DNA of 8,532 nucleotides, taken from the NCBI GenBank assembly GCA_902767025.1, contig CACXFZ010000079.1:1-8532 (forward strand). The letters run 5' to 3'. Position numbers and translations under genes: made by a program. Of the stretch, positions 1 through 7,003 are shown piece after piece (position 1 is the first letter of the stretch; every line of letters starts with the position of its first letter). The notes under the pieces were generated by a model. The model made no database searches and had not been told where the DNA came from. It saw only the letters and a program-made list of their open reading frames with translations. Source of the stretch: an uncultured Coriobacteriaceae bacterium. GTDB taxonomy: Bacteria > Actinomycetota > Coriobacteriia > Coriobacteriales > Eggerthellaceae.

Positions 1-10
1 CTTCCCGTGC

Positions 11-493
11 TCATTCGGGGGATGCGATGTCTTCGATGGAAAAGCTGGGCAAGCAATCGGATGCATCCTCTGCCATTGCCCGGGTGTCTTCCACGTCGTC
101 GTGGTCGGGCAGGCCGTTGTCCAGATACTGCTGGTAGGTCGTCGCAGGGTTGAAGAAGTCATCGCTTGACGCAAGCGCCGCGGCGGGTGCTGTGCCGACC
201 GCCAGCGTGGCGACGAGCGTTCCCGTGACGATGCGGTACCAGATGCCCAGGCCGCCAACCATGCCTTCCAACTCCTCGTCGGAAAGCTCGCGGACCTCCC
301 GTATGGCTTCAAGCGCCTCGCCGTAGGTGAACGGCACCCCTAACGACGCGGCCAAGGGGGCTATGACGGCATCGAAAACCGCCCTGTCGTCGGTTCGGTC
401 CCCCTCGTAGGAGCGGGCAGCTTCCTGAAGCTCGGCCTTCAGGGCCGGCGTTGTTTCCAGCAGCTGCTTGAACCTGATGGGGTTGTCGCTCAT
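11..493 (-). CDS. Nif11-like leader peptide protein (possible RiPP precursor)
   Basis: This 160-residue protein has the layout of a Nif11-type leader fused to a C-terminal follower segment. Residues 1-81 are helical and charged: RFKQLLE near the N terminus, then FTYGEALEAIRE, and the diagnostic ending LSDEELEGMVGG at 70-81. In this family the GG is the usual cleavage point, so residues 82-160 would be the released part. That part starts with a hydrophobic stretch (about 82-109, from LGIWYRIVTG to APAAALA) and ends in an acidic tail. It has a single Cys (147), whereas modified Nif11 cores are usually richer in Cys, Ser and Thr. The ATG at 493 is chosen because GGAAGGAA lies 7 bases upstream; the frame stays open further upstream to about 805, but without coding character. 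No modification enzyme or exporter is visible in the window. The leader call is good; the product call is uncertain, and it could be a Nif11-domain protein that is never modified. Confidence 0.75.
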   Translation of the reverse strand: MSDNPIRFKQLLETTPALKAELQEAARSYEGDRTDDRAVFDAVIAPLAASLGVPFTYGEALEAIREVRELSDEELEGMVGGLGIWYRIVTGTLVATLAVGTAPAAALASSDDFFNPATTYQQYLDNGLPDHDDVEDTRAMAEDASDCLPSFSIEDIASPE

Positions 494-539
494 GTTCGCA
501 TTCCTTCCGAACGAGCAAGGCTCCGTCGAGTCGCTTCTT

Positions 540-545
540 ATTATG
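540..545 (-). promoter_or_regulatory. possible -10 box (CATAAT) for the Nif11-type gene
   Basis: On the minus strand CATAAT lies about 47 bases before the ATG at 493, a reasonable leader length. No convincing -35 hexamer sits 16-18 bases upstream, so this is weak. A T6 run (minus strand, near 596-601) lies further upstream without a clear preceding hairpin. Confidence 0.2.
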
Positions 546-670
546 CCGTCGGCTGCTCCCCGGTCTCTCGCCATGTTCGTTCGTAAGAAAAAAGCACAAG
601 GGAGTGGCTCGATCACGCGGGTGGCAGGGTCGCTCATGGAAAATCCAGGCCAATCTGCCACGAAATCATA

Positions 671-760
671 CGGTGTGCACGTGTTTCGCCGTTTCGGTGC
701 GTGCATACCGTGCGTTTTCGTGCCATTCGGGGCCAAACGACGTGCACAGCGTGCGTTTTC
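671..760. repeat. pair of 20-bp direct repeats plus an inverted half-copy
   Basis: Plus-strand 700-719 and 741-760 are copies of one 20-bp unit, CGTGCAYASCGTGCGTTTTC, matching at 18 of 20 bases with starts 41 bases apart. A third, inverted partial copy (CGGTGTGCACG, 671-681) pairs with 700-710 at 10 of 11 positions and could form a hairpin with an 18-base loop. The right-hand copy overlaps the stop codon of the small gene at 759-911. The block lies about 180-270 bases upstream of the Nif11-type gene. No T-run follows the hairpin on either strand, so it does not look like a simple terminator. Repeated sites with a GTGCAC-like core suggest a regulator binding region, which is inference. Apart from this block and the possible -10 box, I see nothing in 494-758. 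Confidence 0.5.
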
Positions 761-911
761 ATGACGCAAACTTCTCGACATCACTGTCCTTCTTGGGCTC
801 CGCATCTTTGCCTTTGAACAGCGAGCTCTCTTCGGGCTTGATGTCGCTGAGGTCCACTTCCTTCGCTTCTAGGATTTCGACATCTTCGTTCATGGCGTTT
901 TGTTTCGACAT
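759..911 (-). CDS. small hypothetical protein, 50 residues
   Basis: This short frame (MSKQNAMNED... to ...DVEKFAS) is supported mainly by its ribosome binding site: GAGGAAGG lies 8 bases upstream of the ATG at 911, one of the best Shine-Dalgarno matches in the window. The product is strongly charged (many Glu, Asp and Lys), with no Cys, no membrane segment and no signal peptide; it is probably soluble and largely disordered. The gene starts 44 bases after the end of the restriction-like pseudogene on the same strand, so the two may have shared a transcript. I do not recognise a family. Possible roles (small accessory protein, leaderless peptide precursor) cannot be told apart from sequence. 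It is probably real because of its start site, but homologues were not checked. Confidence 0.6.
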   Translation of the reverse strand: MSKQNAMNEDVEILEAKEVDLSDIKPEESSLFKGKDAEPKKDSDVEKFAS

Positions 912-955
912 GCAGATAACCTTCCTCAATCATTCTCGACTTTGGTAGCTCGTCG

Positions 956-2220
956 CTACAGCCTCTCGTACCCGCGCTTTATCAGTTTGGCCATTAGGCT
1001 TCGGCGCTGCTCCAAGAACTCAGCGTAATCCAGGTTCTCAAACCCGATAGGCAGGGCGTGTTCGTCGCAGCTCTGCCGATATGCGTCTTCGCCTAGATCA
1101 CCCCCGGTACTTCTTGACATACTCAACTGGCGGATCGTCTGAGATGTAGATGTTGTTCTGGTAGTCAACATAAGTGAAATTTGCCCTGTTGCTGCGATTG
1201 GAAAGGTAGCCATGCTCCTTCAGGTAGTTGTCGGGGAAGAGGTGATGCTTGTCCACCGCTTTTTTGCTTCCAGACGAACCGGGAACGAGCAGGGTTTGCA
1301 ATGGCACCGTTGAGAACAGGGCCTTAACGCCAAGCACGACTTGTGCCGCAACGAAGCCCTGCCATGTGGGCCCAGTGGCTTCGTTCGCGTTCAGAGCATT
1401 AGGAAGAGTAATCTTGAAGTAGTCATCTGTAAGCAAGGCGCCGACGTTCTGGTCGAAGTACCGCACGAAAGCATCCTTGTCTGGCTTCCCGTCTTCTCCG
1501 ACCATCTGCTTGATGGTAGTTAGCTGTTGCTCGAAGTCAGACTCGAAAGAGCCGACGTAGAACGCGGTCAGTGCGCATGCGAAGTACCATCGGCGGATGA
1601 GCCGCTTCATTGCAATCGCTTCGATGCCGAACTCGTAGCGTCCTATCAGATAGAAAGCGTAGCAATACATAAGAGCGTTCGACGAAGTCACTTGGTCTTC
1701 GCAGACATACCCAGCTTCGCCAAGCGTATTGATGAACGCGTGCCAGTTGTTGAGGTCGAGAACCTGATCAAGGGCTGCGCCGAACTTTACAAAGTTCTCC
1801 TCGCGGGTCTCGACACTAGTCTCCTTGGTCTCCAGGTCACGACCTCGAAGAATCTGGTACGCATAGCGAAGGCGTCCGCGCTTGAAGCCCACGCCAACGA
1901 TTGCCCTGATGAGGTGCGTGGGCGACAGTTTGATGAGATGGTTGTAAGAGGTACCCTGCGCAGGAGTGTGACTGTTCTCGCAAAACGCTTCTATACGGGC
2001 ACGCATCTCAGGCTCGTAAACGGAGAGCAGCGTCATGATGAAGTCGTCTTGTTTGAGCGCCTGCCCCTTGGAGTTGACGCGAACGAATATTTCCGCAACC
2101 ATCTCCTCGTCAGCCTCATCCTTTATCTCAAGTGTAGGCACGAGGTACTTTTCCAAAGCGAGGAGGTCATTTAGGCCGTTCTCTATCTCGCTCTCATCGC
2201 CGTCGGTCAGCTCGGGTTCA
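956..2220 (-). pseudogene. DUF262/DUF1524 (GmrSD-type) restriction-like protein, 5'-truncated and frameshifted
   Basis: Proteins of this family join an N-terminal DUF262 (GmrS-like, nucleotide-dependent, DGQQR motif) to a C-terminal DUF1524 HNH-like nuclease, and many act against modified foreign DNA. Here the N-terminal part with DGQQR is absent. The remnant starts near SEIENGLNDLLALEKY (about 2195) and includes AEIFVRVNSKGQ (about 2060-2100) and the nuclease motif DKHHLFP at about 1233-1253 (the HH pair at 1242-1247), with downstream Asn residues. The frame stops at TGA (1098-1100) just after a run of five G (minus strand, 1101-1105). Removing one G restores YRGDLGEDAYRQS and leads into a family-typical C terminus (HALPIGFENLDYAEFLEQRR to GYERL) ending at 956. 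The fragment looks less GC-rich than its neighbours, which fits an acquired defence gene. The right boundary is approximate (2195-2225). A sequencing error at the G run is possible, but the missing N terminus would remain. Confidence 0.8.
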
Positions 2221-2225
2221 CCCCT
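2195..2225. other. junction where two divergent genes both lose their 5' ends
   Basis: Left of this point the minus strand encodes recognisable DUF262/DUF1524 sequence; right of it the plus strand encodes an ABC permease. Each lacks its N-terminal part. Reading either frame across the point gives only antisense of the other gene (for example a Ser-rich, unlikely plus-strand stretch just left of 2220). No transposase, integrase or target-site duplication is visible. Candidate explanations are a deletion or inversion with one end in each gene, the edge of a mobile island, or a chimeric assembly join. Confidence 0.6.
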
Positions 2226-4410
2226 TTTCGCATTCGACACGGGCGGTGGCGTCAAGCAGCTGAACCCTTCGACCATGGGCACCACGCTTTCGGGCGGGGT
2301 CGACGCGTCGGCCTTCGGCTTCTCGGGCACCGGCTCGGACATCTTTAACGAGATGATGGACAATCGCGAGCTGCTCGAAGAGTACATGGACGCCGTGGCC
2401 GGACGCTGGCCCGAGCGCTACGACGAATGCCTGCTGGTACTCAGTTCCACGGGGCGCATCACCGACTTCACACTCTACAGCATCGGCTACTACGACCCGG
2501 ATGTCATGGACCAGATGACCCAAGACGCCCTCAACGGCAAGGAAGTCGTCGCGCCCGAAACCGCCCAGGACTTCACCGTCGAGAAAGCGCTGGGGCTCGA
2601 GTTCTCGGTGGTGCCTGCCACGAGCATGTACCAGCACAACATCGAGCAGAACATCTGGACGGACATCTCGAGCGATAGCAAGATCATGAAGGAGCGCATC
2701 GCCGACGGCATTCGCCTGAAAGTCGTGGGCGTGGTGCAGCCTTCGCCCGATGTGAGCTCCATCGCCATGCGGCAGGGAATCGCCTACACGCCCGAGCTCA
2801 CGGAGCACCTGATGAAGGTGGCCGCCGAGTCGGATATCGTCAAGCAGCAGACGGAGAAGCCCGACATCGACGTGTTCACAGGAAAGTCGTTCGAGGAACT
2901 CCAGAACGAAGAGGGGACGGATTTCGACCTGGGCTCGATGTTCGAGGTTGACGAAGATGCGCTGTCCAAGGCGTTCAGCTTCGACACCAGCGCCCTCGAT
3001 TTCTCTGGGTTCAGCATGGACCCCAACGCATTCAACCTCGATGCTTCGAGCATGAACATCGACGCCGGCAAGCTCGCGGAATCGATGGATGGCGAAGCTG
3101 TCAGCCAGATGTTCAGCGAGCAGTCGATGCAGCAGATGATGGCGGGTGCACTGCAGTTCTCGGTTGAGGATTCTGGGCTGATGGACGGCGATACCGAACT
3201 CACCGAGGAGCAGCAGAAGATGCTCTCGGAGGTAACCGATCAGCTAACCGCGGACTTTACGGCTTGGGGAATCGCCAACGGCAAGTTCAACATCGCGGGC
3301 GGAATTCCGGGCGGAGCCCCCGGCGAAGGTACTGGCGAAGGCGGCGTGCCCCAGCCCGATTTCAGCGCGCTGTTCCAGGAGTACCTGCAAACCGAAAGCG
3401 CGCAGAAGATCCTCGAGCCCGTAGGCAAGGAAGTGGGCGAGCAGTTCGAAAAGCGCATCAACGAGGCGATGCAGAACTACATGACCAACCAGTTTGCGCC
3501 ATACCTGAGCAATGCCATGCAGCAACTGATGAGCCAGGCGGCCCAGGCGATGTCGCTGCAGATAGCCCAGGCTCTCCAGGAGCAGATGACTGCTCTTATC
3601 GGCACAATCGGCTCGCAGCTCTCAAGCGCCATTTCGGGGCAGCTGCAGGGTCAGATGTCCCAATTGCAGGACCTGATGTCCGGCGGGTTCAGCTTCGACG
3701 CGAACGCGTTCGCCGATGCCATCAAGTTCAACATGACGCAAGACGACCTAACCAGCCTGTTGGCCAACTACATGAACGCCGACGAGCTCACCTACGACGG
3801 CAACATGAAAAAGCTCGGCTACGCGCGCGAAGACGAGCCCGACACGGTGAGCATCTACCCGGTCGACTTTGCTTCCAAGGAAGAGGTGCTGCGCATCATC
3901 GACCGATACAACGAACGCATGCGCGCGCAGGGCCAGGACGACTCCGCTATCCAATACAGCGATTTCGCGGGCGTGCTCATGAGCTCGGTCACCAGTATCG
4001 TCGACACCATCAGCCTCGTGCTCATCGCATTCGTGAGCATCTCGCTGATAGTCAGCTCGATCATGATCGGCATCATCACCTACATCAGCGTGCTTGAGCG
4101 TAAGAAAGAAATCGGTATCCTGCGTGCTATGGGTGCCTCCAAGCGCAATATTGCCAACGTGTTCAATGCCGAAACCGTCATCGAGGGTCTTATTGCCGGC
4201 GTGCTCGCCATCGCCGTGGTCAAGGCCATCAGCATTCCGGTGAACGCATTCGTCGAGGCGGGATGGCAAGTGCCCAATATCATGAGCCTGCCGTGGTCGT
4301 CTGCCGCGGTGCTTGTGGGAATCAGCGTGTTGCTAACTTTCGTGGCCGGCCTGATACCTTCGCAGAGCGCGTCGAGACGCGACCCGGTAGAAGCGCTGCG
4401 CAGCGAATAG
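2221..4410 (+). CDS. ABC transporter permease, FtsX/MacB type, 5'-truncated
   Basis: About 729 codons remain of a membrane permease that works with an ABC ATPase, probably in export or envelope remodelling; the substrate is unknown. The C terminus is typical of the FtsX domain: one membrane segment (about 3988-4080), the cytoplasmic loop RKKEIGILRAMGASKRNI (about 4099-4152), a second segment (about 4165-4240), a third (about 4290-4360), and the ending DPVEALRSE. Before these lies an extracellular insert of roughly 580 residues with FD/MD/LD-spaced repeats (about 2970-3065), a Gly/Pro linker (about 3295-3355) and a Gln/Met/Ala-rich helical region (about 3450-3690). The first membrane segment, and any fused ATPase domain, should lie upstream but are missing because the frame enters antisense restriction-gene sequence at about 2220. 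The upstream in-frame ATG at 2035 and the internal ATG at 2276 lack support as starts. It is probably non-functional as assembled, unless the junction is artefactual. Confidence 0.8.
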   Translation, partial: PLFAFDTGGGVKQLNPSTMGTTLSGGVDASAFGFSGTGSDIFNEMMDNRELLEEYMDAVAGRWPERYDECLLVLSSTGRITDFTLYSIGYYDPDVMDQMTQDALNGKEVVAPETAQDFTVEKALGLEFSVVPATSMYQHNIEQNIWTDISSDSKIMKERIADGIRLKVVGVVQPSPDVSSIAMRQGIAYTPELTEHLMKVAAESDIVKQQTEKPDIDVFTGKSFEELQNEEGTDFDLGSMFEVDEDALSKAFSFDTSALDFSGFSMDPNAFNLDASSMNIDAGKLAESMDGEAVSQMFSEQSMQQMMAGALQFSVEDSGLMDGDTELTEEQQKMLSEVTDQLTADFTAWGIANGKFNIAGGIPGGAPGEGTGEGGVPQPDFSALFQEYLQTESAQKILEPVGKEVGEQFEKRINEAMQNYMTNQFAPYLSNAMQQLMSQAAQAMSLQIAQALQEQMTALIGTIGSQLSSAISGQLQGQMSQLQDLMSGGFSFDANAFADAIKFNMTQDDLTSLLANYMNADELTYDGNMKKLGYAREDEPDTVSIYPVDFASKEEVLRIIDRYNERMRAQGQDDSAIQYSDFAGVLMSSVTSIVDTISLVLIAFVSISLIVSSIMIGIITYISVLERKKEIGILRAMGASKRNIANVFNAETVIEGLIAGVLAIAVVKAISIPVNAFVEAGWQVPNIMSLPWSSAAVLVGISVLLTFVAGLIPSQSASRRDPVEALRSE

Positions 4411-4423
4411 ACTCAAATCGGGA

Positions 4424-4439
4424 AGAGCGAGAGAGCGAG
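4424..4439. repeat. 8-bp perfect tandem repeat, two copies
   Basis: AGAGCGAG occurs twice head to tail directly after the permease stop codon, in the gap between two convergent genes. It probably has no function beyond replication slippage. Confidence 0.5.
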
Positions 4440-4444
4440 AGGGT

Positions 4445-4478
4445 AGGCCTGCGGTCTGGCCGGCCTTGGTCTTTGGTT
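4445..4478. terminator. weak candidate bidirectional terminator between convergent genes
   Basis: AGGCC (4445-4449) can pair with GGCCT (4462-4466), followed on the plus strand by the T-rich TTGGTCTTTGG. The stem is only 5 bp and there is no clean T-run. Position between the convergent permease and small membrane protein genes is the main argument. Confidence 0.25.
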
Positions 4479-4500
4479 ATGGAATGGGCGGGCTCGTGCC

Positions 4501-4782
4501 TTATGCCGCTTGGGCAGGTGCCTGATCGGCCGCGGGAGCTTGTTCTGCCGCGGGAGCCTGCTCGACCTGAGCTGCCTGGGGAGCTTCGGCACTTGCCACC
4601 TGGGGCTGCGCCACCTCGAGGTAGGTCAGGCGGACGACCCAAGCAAGGAGAATGGCGAAGATAGCGGCGAGCACGAGGGTGATCGCGCGAAGTTTGCGGC
4701 GGCGTTGCGTTTCGCCTCGAAAAACGTAATGCTGCTGAGGTCCACCGCCGTAGACGTATACACCTGAAAGTCTTTCGTTCAT
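4501..4782 (-). CDS. small single-pass membrane protein with Ala/Pro/Gln-rich tail
   Basis: This 93-residue protein has three parts. Residues 1-31 are polar (MNERLSGVYVYGGGPQQHYV and onward), with a basic RRRK cluster just before the membrane. Residues about 34-50 form one transmembrane helix (AITLVLAAIFAILLAWV). The tail from about residue 57 is rich in Ala, Pro, Gln and Glu, with a six-residue repeat (QAPAAE, QAPAAD) encoded by near-identical 18-base units at about 4511-4560. The positive cluster before the helix suggests an inside N terminus and an outside tail, so the tail could reach into the cell wall. The frame stays open to an ATG at 4857, giving 118 residues. I prefer the ATG at 4782 because GAGAAAAG precedes it, the 4857 start has no ribosome binding site, and a possible -10 box (4844-4849) lies between the two. 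I recognise no family. It is divergent from the metalloprotease gene and convergent with the permease. Confidence 0.6.
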   Translation of the reverse strand: MNERLSGVYVYGGGPQQHYVFRGETQRRRKLRAITLVLAAIFAILLAWVVRLTYLEVAQPQVASAEAPQAAQVEQAPAAEQAPAADQAPAQAA

Positions 4783-4949
4783 AGTGCGTCTTTTCTCTAG
4801 TGCGTTTTTGGTACGTTTGCTGTTGCGTTTAGGTGCAGCTATGATTGTATCTACCATATTTTGTGGTATACGTCTAGAGGAAACAACATATCTTGTGAAA
4901 AACAGCGTGGATACGCATCTGCCACTCGTGCGAAAGGGGACATGAAAGA
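4783..4949. promoter_or_regulatory. divergent intergenic region, probable promoters for both flanking genes
   Basis: This AT-richer stretch separates the small membrane protein (minus) from the metalloprotease (plus). It holds TACAAT on the minus strand (4844-4849), a possible -10 about 60 bases before the ATG at 4782. It also has an inverted repeat TACCA-7-TGGTA (4852-4868) that could be an operator. On the plus strand TTGTGG (4861-4866) and the AT-rich CAACATAT further on are poor promoter matches. The ribosome binding site AAAGGGGA (4933-4940) lies 9 bases before the protease ATG. Confidence 0.35.
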
Positions 4950-6992
4950 ATGACGGATTCAGCGATGGGTCAATTCACAGATGAAGAGAAGGCCGTCCTT
5001 GAGCGAGCTGCGAGCGGCGAAGGAATCGTGAGCACCTTCATTGCCGAGAGGTTCTACGAAGGCAGCGTGGCCGATGAAGTAGAGGCAGAGGCATGCGTGA
5101 AAAGCGTGTTTGATCGCATCGGTGGTGACGAAACGACCGAACTTGTGCTCGAGTCCGTCCGGCCAAACGAAAACGGCATGACGGTCGTAACCTTCGTGCA
5201 GCGTGTTGGTGGCGCAATCGTCTGTGGTGCAGTCGTCAAGCTCGTGCTCGACAAAGACGACCAGCCCGTTGGCCTGGTGAGCTCGGTCATGCCCAAAGCG
5301 GCAATCAGGCCCCTCGACCAGTGGGCGTGCGACAGCAAGCAGGCCGAGCAGATCGTTTCGGACAAACTGCAGGCAGAAGGCGAATCGGGCGCAGTAGTCG
5401 AGGGCGCCACCAAGCAGGCGGTCATCCCCGTGCCAAACGAACAGTCCAGCTACTTTTACGCGTGGCTTGTTTTCACCCAGGGTGCCGATGCCTCGACCTA
5501 CATGGTGCACTATGTGGACCTCGAGGGCTCCTATAGGTATGCCATACCCGTTTCCGGTCCCGACGACCCCGATGCGCGAGCAGGACAAAGCGCGAAGAAC
5601 AAATTCGACTTCGACGTGTACGAGTCTTCGGAGATAACAGTGAGCCACGAGCGCGAGGATGGCACGACCCACGAGATTACCGTGCCCGTGCTCAAGGATG
5701 CCGCAACTGGCAAGGTCTACCTTGCCGATGCGAAGCGCAGGATTCTCTGCGCCGACCAATCCAGCTATCTTTACCAAGACCAGCTTGCTCCCACCGAGGT
5801 GCAGGATGGCGCCAACGAGATCGACGCCGACACGTATTGCGCTTTCATCCAGGTGTGGGATTTCTACGATTCGGTGGGCTGGACGGGTCCCGACGGCGAC
5901 AGCACGCCGACCCTGCTGTTGATGAACTACGTGGACTTCGAGGGCAAGCCCGTCGATAACGCCTCCTACCTTTCCAAGCACGACGGATTCCAGATCTTCA
6001 CGTTCACGCGCGCCGAGAACTTTGGCGAATGCCTGGACGTCGTGGCGCATGAGTTCACCCACTGCGTCACGGGTAAGAACAAAGTGTTCAACATCCACGA
6101 ATTCGATCCCGGCGCTATCAATGAGGGCATGAGCGACATCATGGGCAACCTCATAGAGATGAAGCTCGAAGGCGATGAGGGAGCCTGGACCATCGCCGAG
6201 GGCCTGGGTGCGGACAAGGTCTATCGCGATCTATCCAATCCGCACGAATTCGCGCGACCCGCCTTTGCCTTCGACACCTACTACGCCCCGCGCCCCGCAA
6301 CGCCCACCAAGATGAACGACACCGGTGGCGTGCACATCAACGCGACGCTGCTGACTCTGGTGTCCTATCGACTGTACCAAGCAGGCATGGGGCTGCGGGA
6401 GCAGAGCTACTTCTGGCTGAACGTGGCGCTAGTCACCACCCCGAAGGGAGACTACCCGATGTTTGCCGAAATCTTGCCGTGGGTGATGCAGCAGCTTGGC
6501 TACGACCAGTACGTCGATGCGCTCAACGCTGCCATCGATGAATGCAAGTTCACCGCAACCGAAGACCCAGGCGTTATCCCCGAAGGCTACGGCGCCGCAT
6601 TGCTCGACCTGGCATCCATCGAGGACGCCGTGAACAAAGGCATGGTGTGCATTGCCTACTTCAGGGCGCCCGAAGCCGATGCCAGGAAGCGTGTGAACAC
6701 CTGGCCGGCTGCAGGAACGACGATTGCCAGGGCGAACATGCCTGCGGGCGACTACTATGTCGCTGTCTCTCTGGGCAACGACGATGGCACGTTGCGCAGA
6801 TACCTCGTCCTCGGCGAAGACGGCTGGGTGGAGCAGGGCGATGCCGCCACCAAAGACATCGGAAAGGCAATACCTGTGGAAGAGGGCAAGACGGTCGAAG
6901 TCTCGAACGAAGGTTTCGGCCCGATCGCCGCCGAGCAGATACAGATGATCGAGCAGGCTCTGGCGCAGATGAACGAAGGCCAGGGGAGCTAG
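4950..6992 (+). CDS. thermolysin-family (M4) zinc metalloprotease, no visible signal peptide
   Basis: A 680-residue zinc endopeptidase of the M4 family, with propeptide, catalytic domain and an extra C-terminal domain. Residues about 60-115 resemble the FTP propeptide domain (VVTFVQRVGGAIVCGAVV) and about 130-202 resemble a PepSY domain ending in YVDLEGSYRYAIPVS. The catalytic signature is complete: HEFTH at 367-371 (two zinc His and the catalytic Glu), the third ligand Glu 392 in GAINEGMSDIMG, and the transition-state His 462 in NDTGGVHIN. Residues about 560-650 look like an added beta-rich domain. M4 enzymes normally carry a signal peptide before the propeptide; here the N terminus (MTDSAMGQFTDEEKAVLERA) is acidic and polar with no hydrophobic core. 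The start at 4950 is set by AAAGGGGA nine bases upstream; the ATG at 4942 stops after three codons. The Tat-signal gene follows on the same strand after 137 bases. Confidence 0.93.
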   Translation: MTDSAMGQFTDEEKAVLERAASGEGIVSTFIAERFYEGSVADEVEAEACVKSVFDRIGGDETTELVLESVRPNENGMTVVTFVQRVGGAIVCGAVVKLVLDKDDQPVGLVSSVMPKAAIRPLDQWACDSKQAEQIVSDKLQAEGESGAVVEGATKQAVIPVPNEQSSYFYAWLVFTQGADASTYMVHYVDLEGSYRYAIPVSGPDDPDARAGQSAKNKFDFDVYESSEITVSHEREDGTTHEITVPVLKDAATGKVYLADAKRRILCADQSSYLYQDQLAPTEVQDGANEIDADTYCAFIQVWDFYDSVGWTGPDGDSTPTLLLMNYVDFEGKPVDNASYLSKHDGFQIFTFTRAENFGECLDVVAHEFTHCVTGKNKVFNIHEFDPGAINEGMSDIMGNLIEMKLEGDEGAWTIAEGLGADKVYRDLSNPHEFARPAFAFDTYYAPRPATPTKMNDTGGVHINATLLTLVSYRLYQAGMGLREQSYFWLNVALVTTPKGDYPMFAEILPWVMQQLGYDQYVDALNAAIDECKFTATEDPGVIPEGYGAALLDLASIEDAVNKGMVCIAYFRAPEADARKRVNTWPAAGTTIARANMPAGDYYVAVSLGNDDGTLRRYLVLGEDGWVEQGDAATKDIGKAIPVEEGKTVEVSNEGFGPIAAEQIQMIEQALAQMNEGQGS

Positions 6993-7003
6993 CTTTCAAC
7001 GCG

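Noticed and set aside
596..601. T6 run on the minus strand as an intrinsic terminator for the 50-residue gene
   Set aside because: No stable GC-rich hairpin directly precedes it.
494..805. In-frame upstream extension of the Nif11-type gene to an ATG near 805
   Set aside because: The added sequence is Arg/His/Cys-rich without domain character, crosses the 20-bp repeats and the small gene's stop, and the ATG at 493 has its own strong ribosome binding site.
2035..2220. Plus-strand start at 2035 for the permease
   Set aside because: This stretch is antisense to recognisable DUF262-family sequence and translates to a Ser/Phe-rich string with no family resemblance.
2214..2267. 7-bp inverted repeat GGGTTCA / TGAACCC around the junction, as a possible recombination site
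   Set aside because: Arms are only 7 bp with a 40-base gap and do not extend; this is within chance expectation and no recombinase is present.
4942..4953. ATG-AAA-GAA-TGA mini-frame overlapping the protease start
   Set aside because: Only three codons, with its ATG just one base after AAAGGGGA, too close for efficient initiation; it looks coincidental.
4959..6098. Long minus-strand open frame opposite the M4 protease
   Set aside because: Antisense to a gene with full catalytic motifs; His/Val/Gly-rich composition typical of shadow frames, no start signal.
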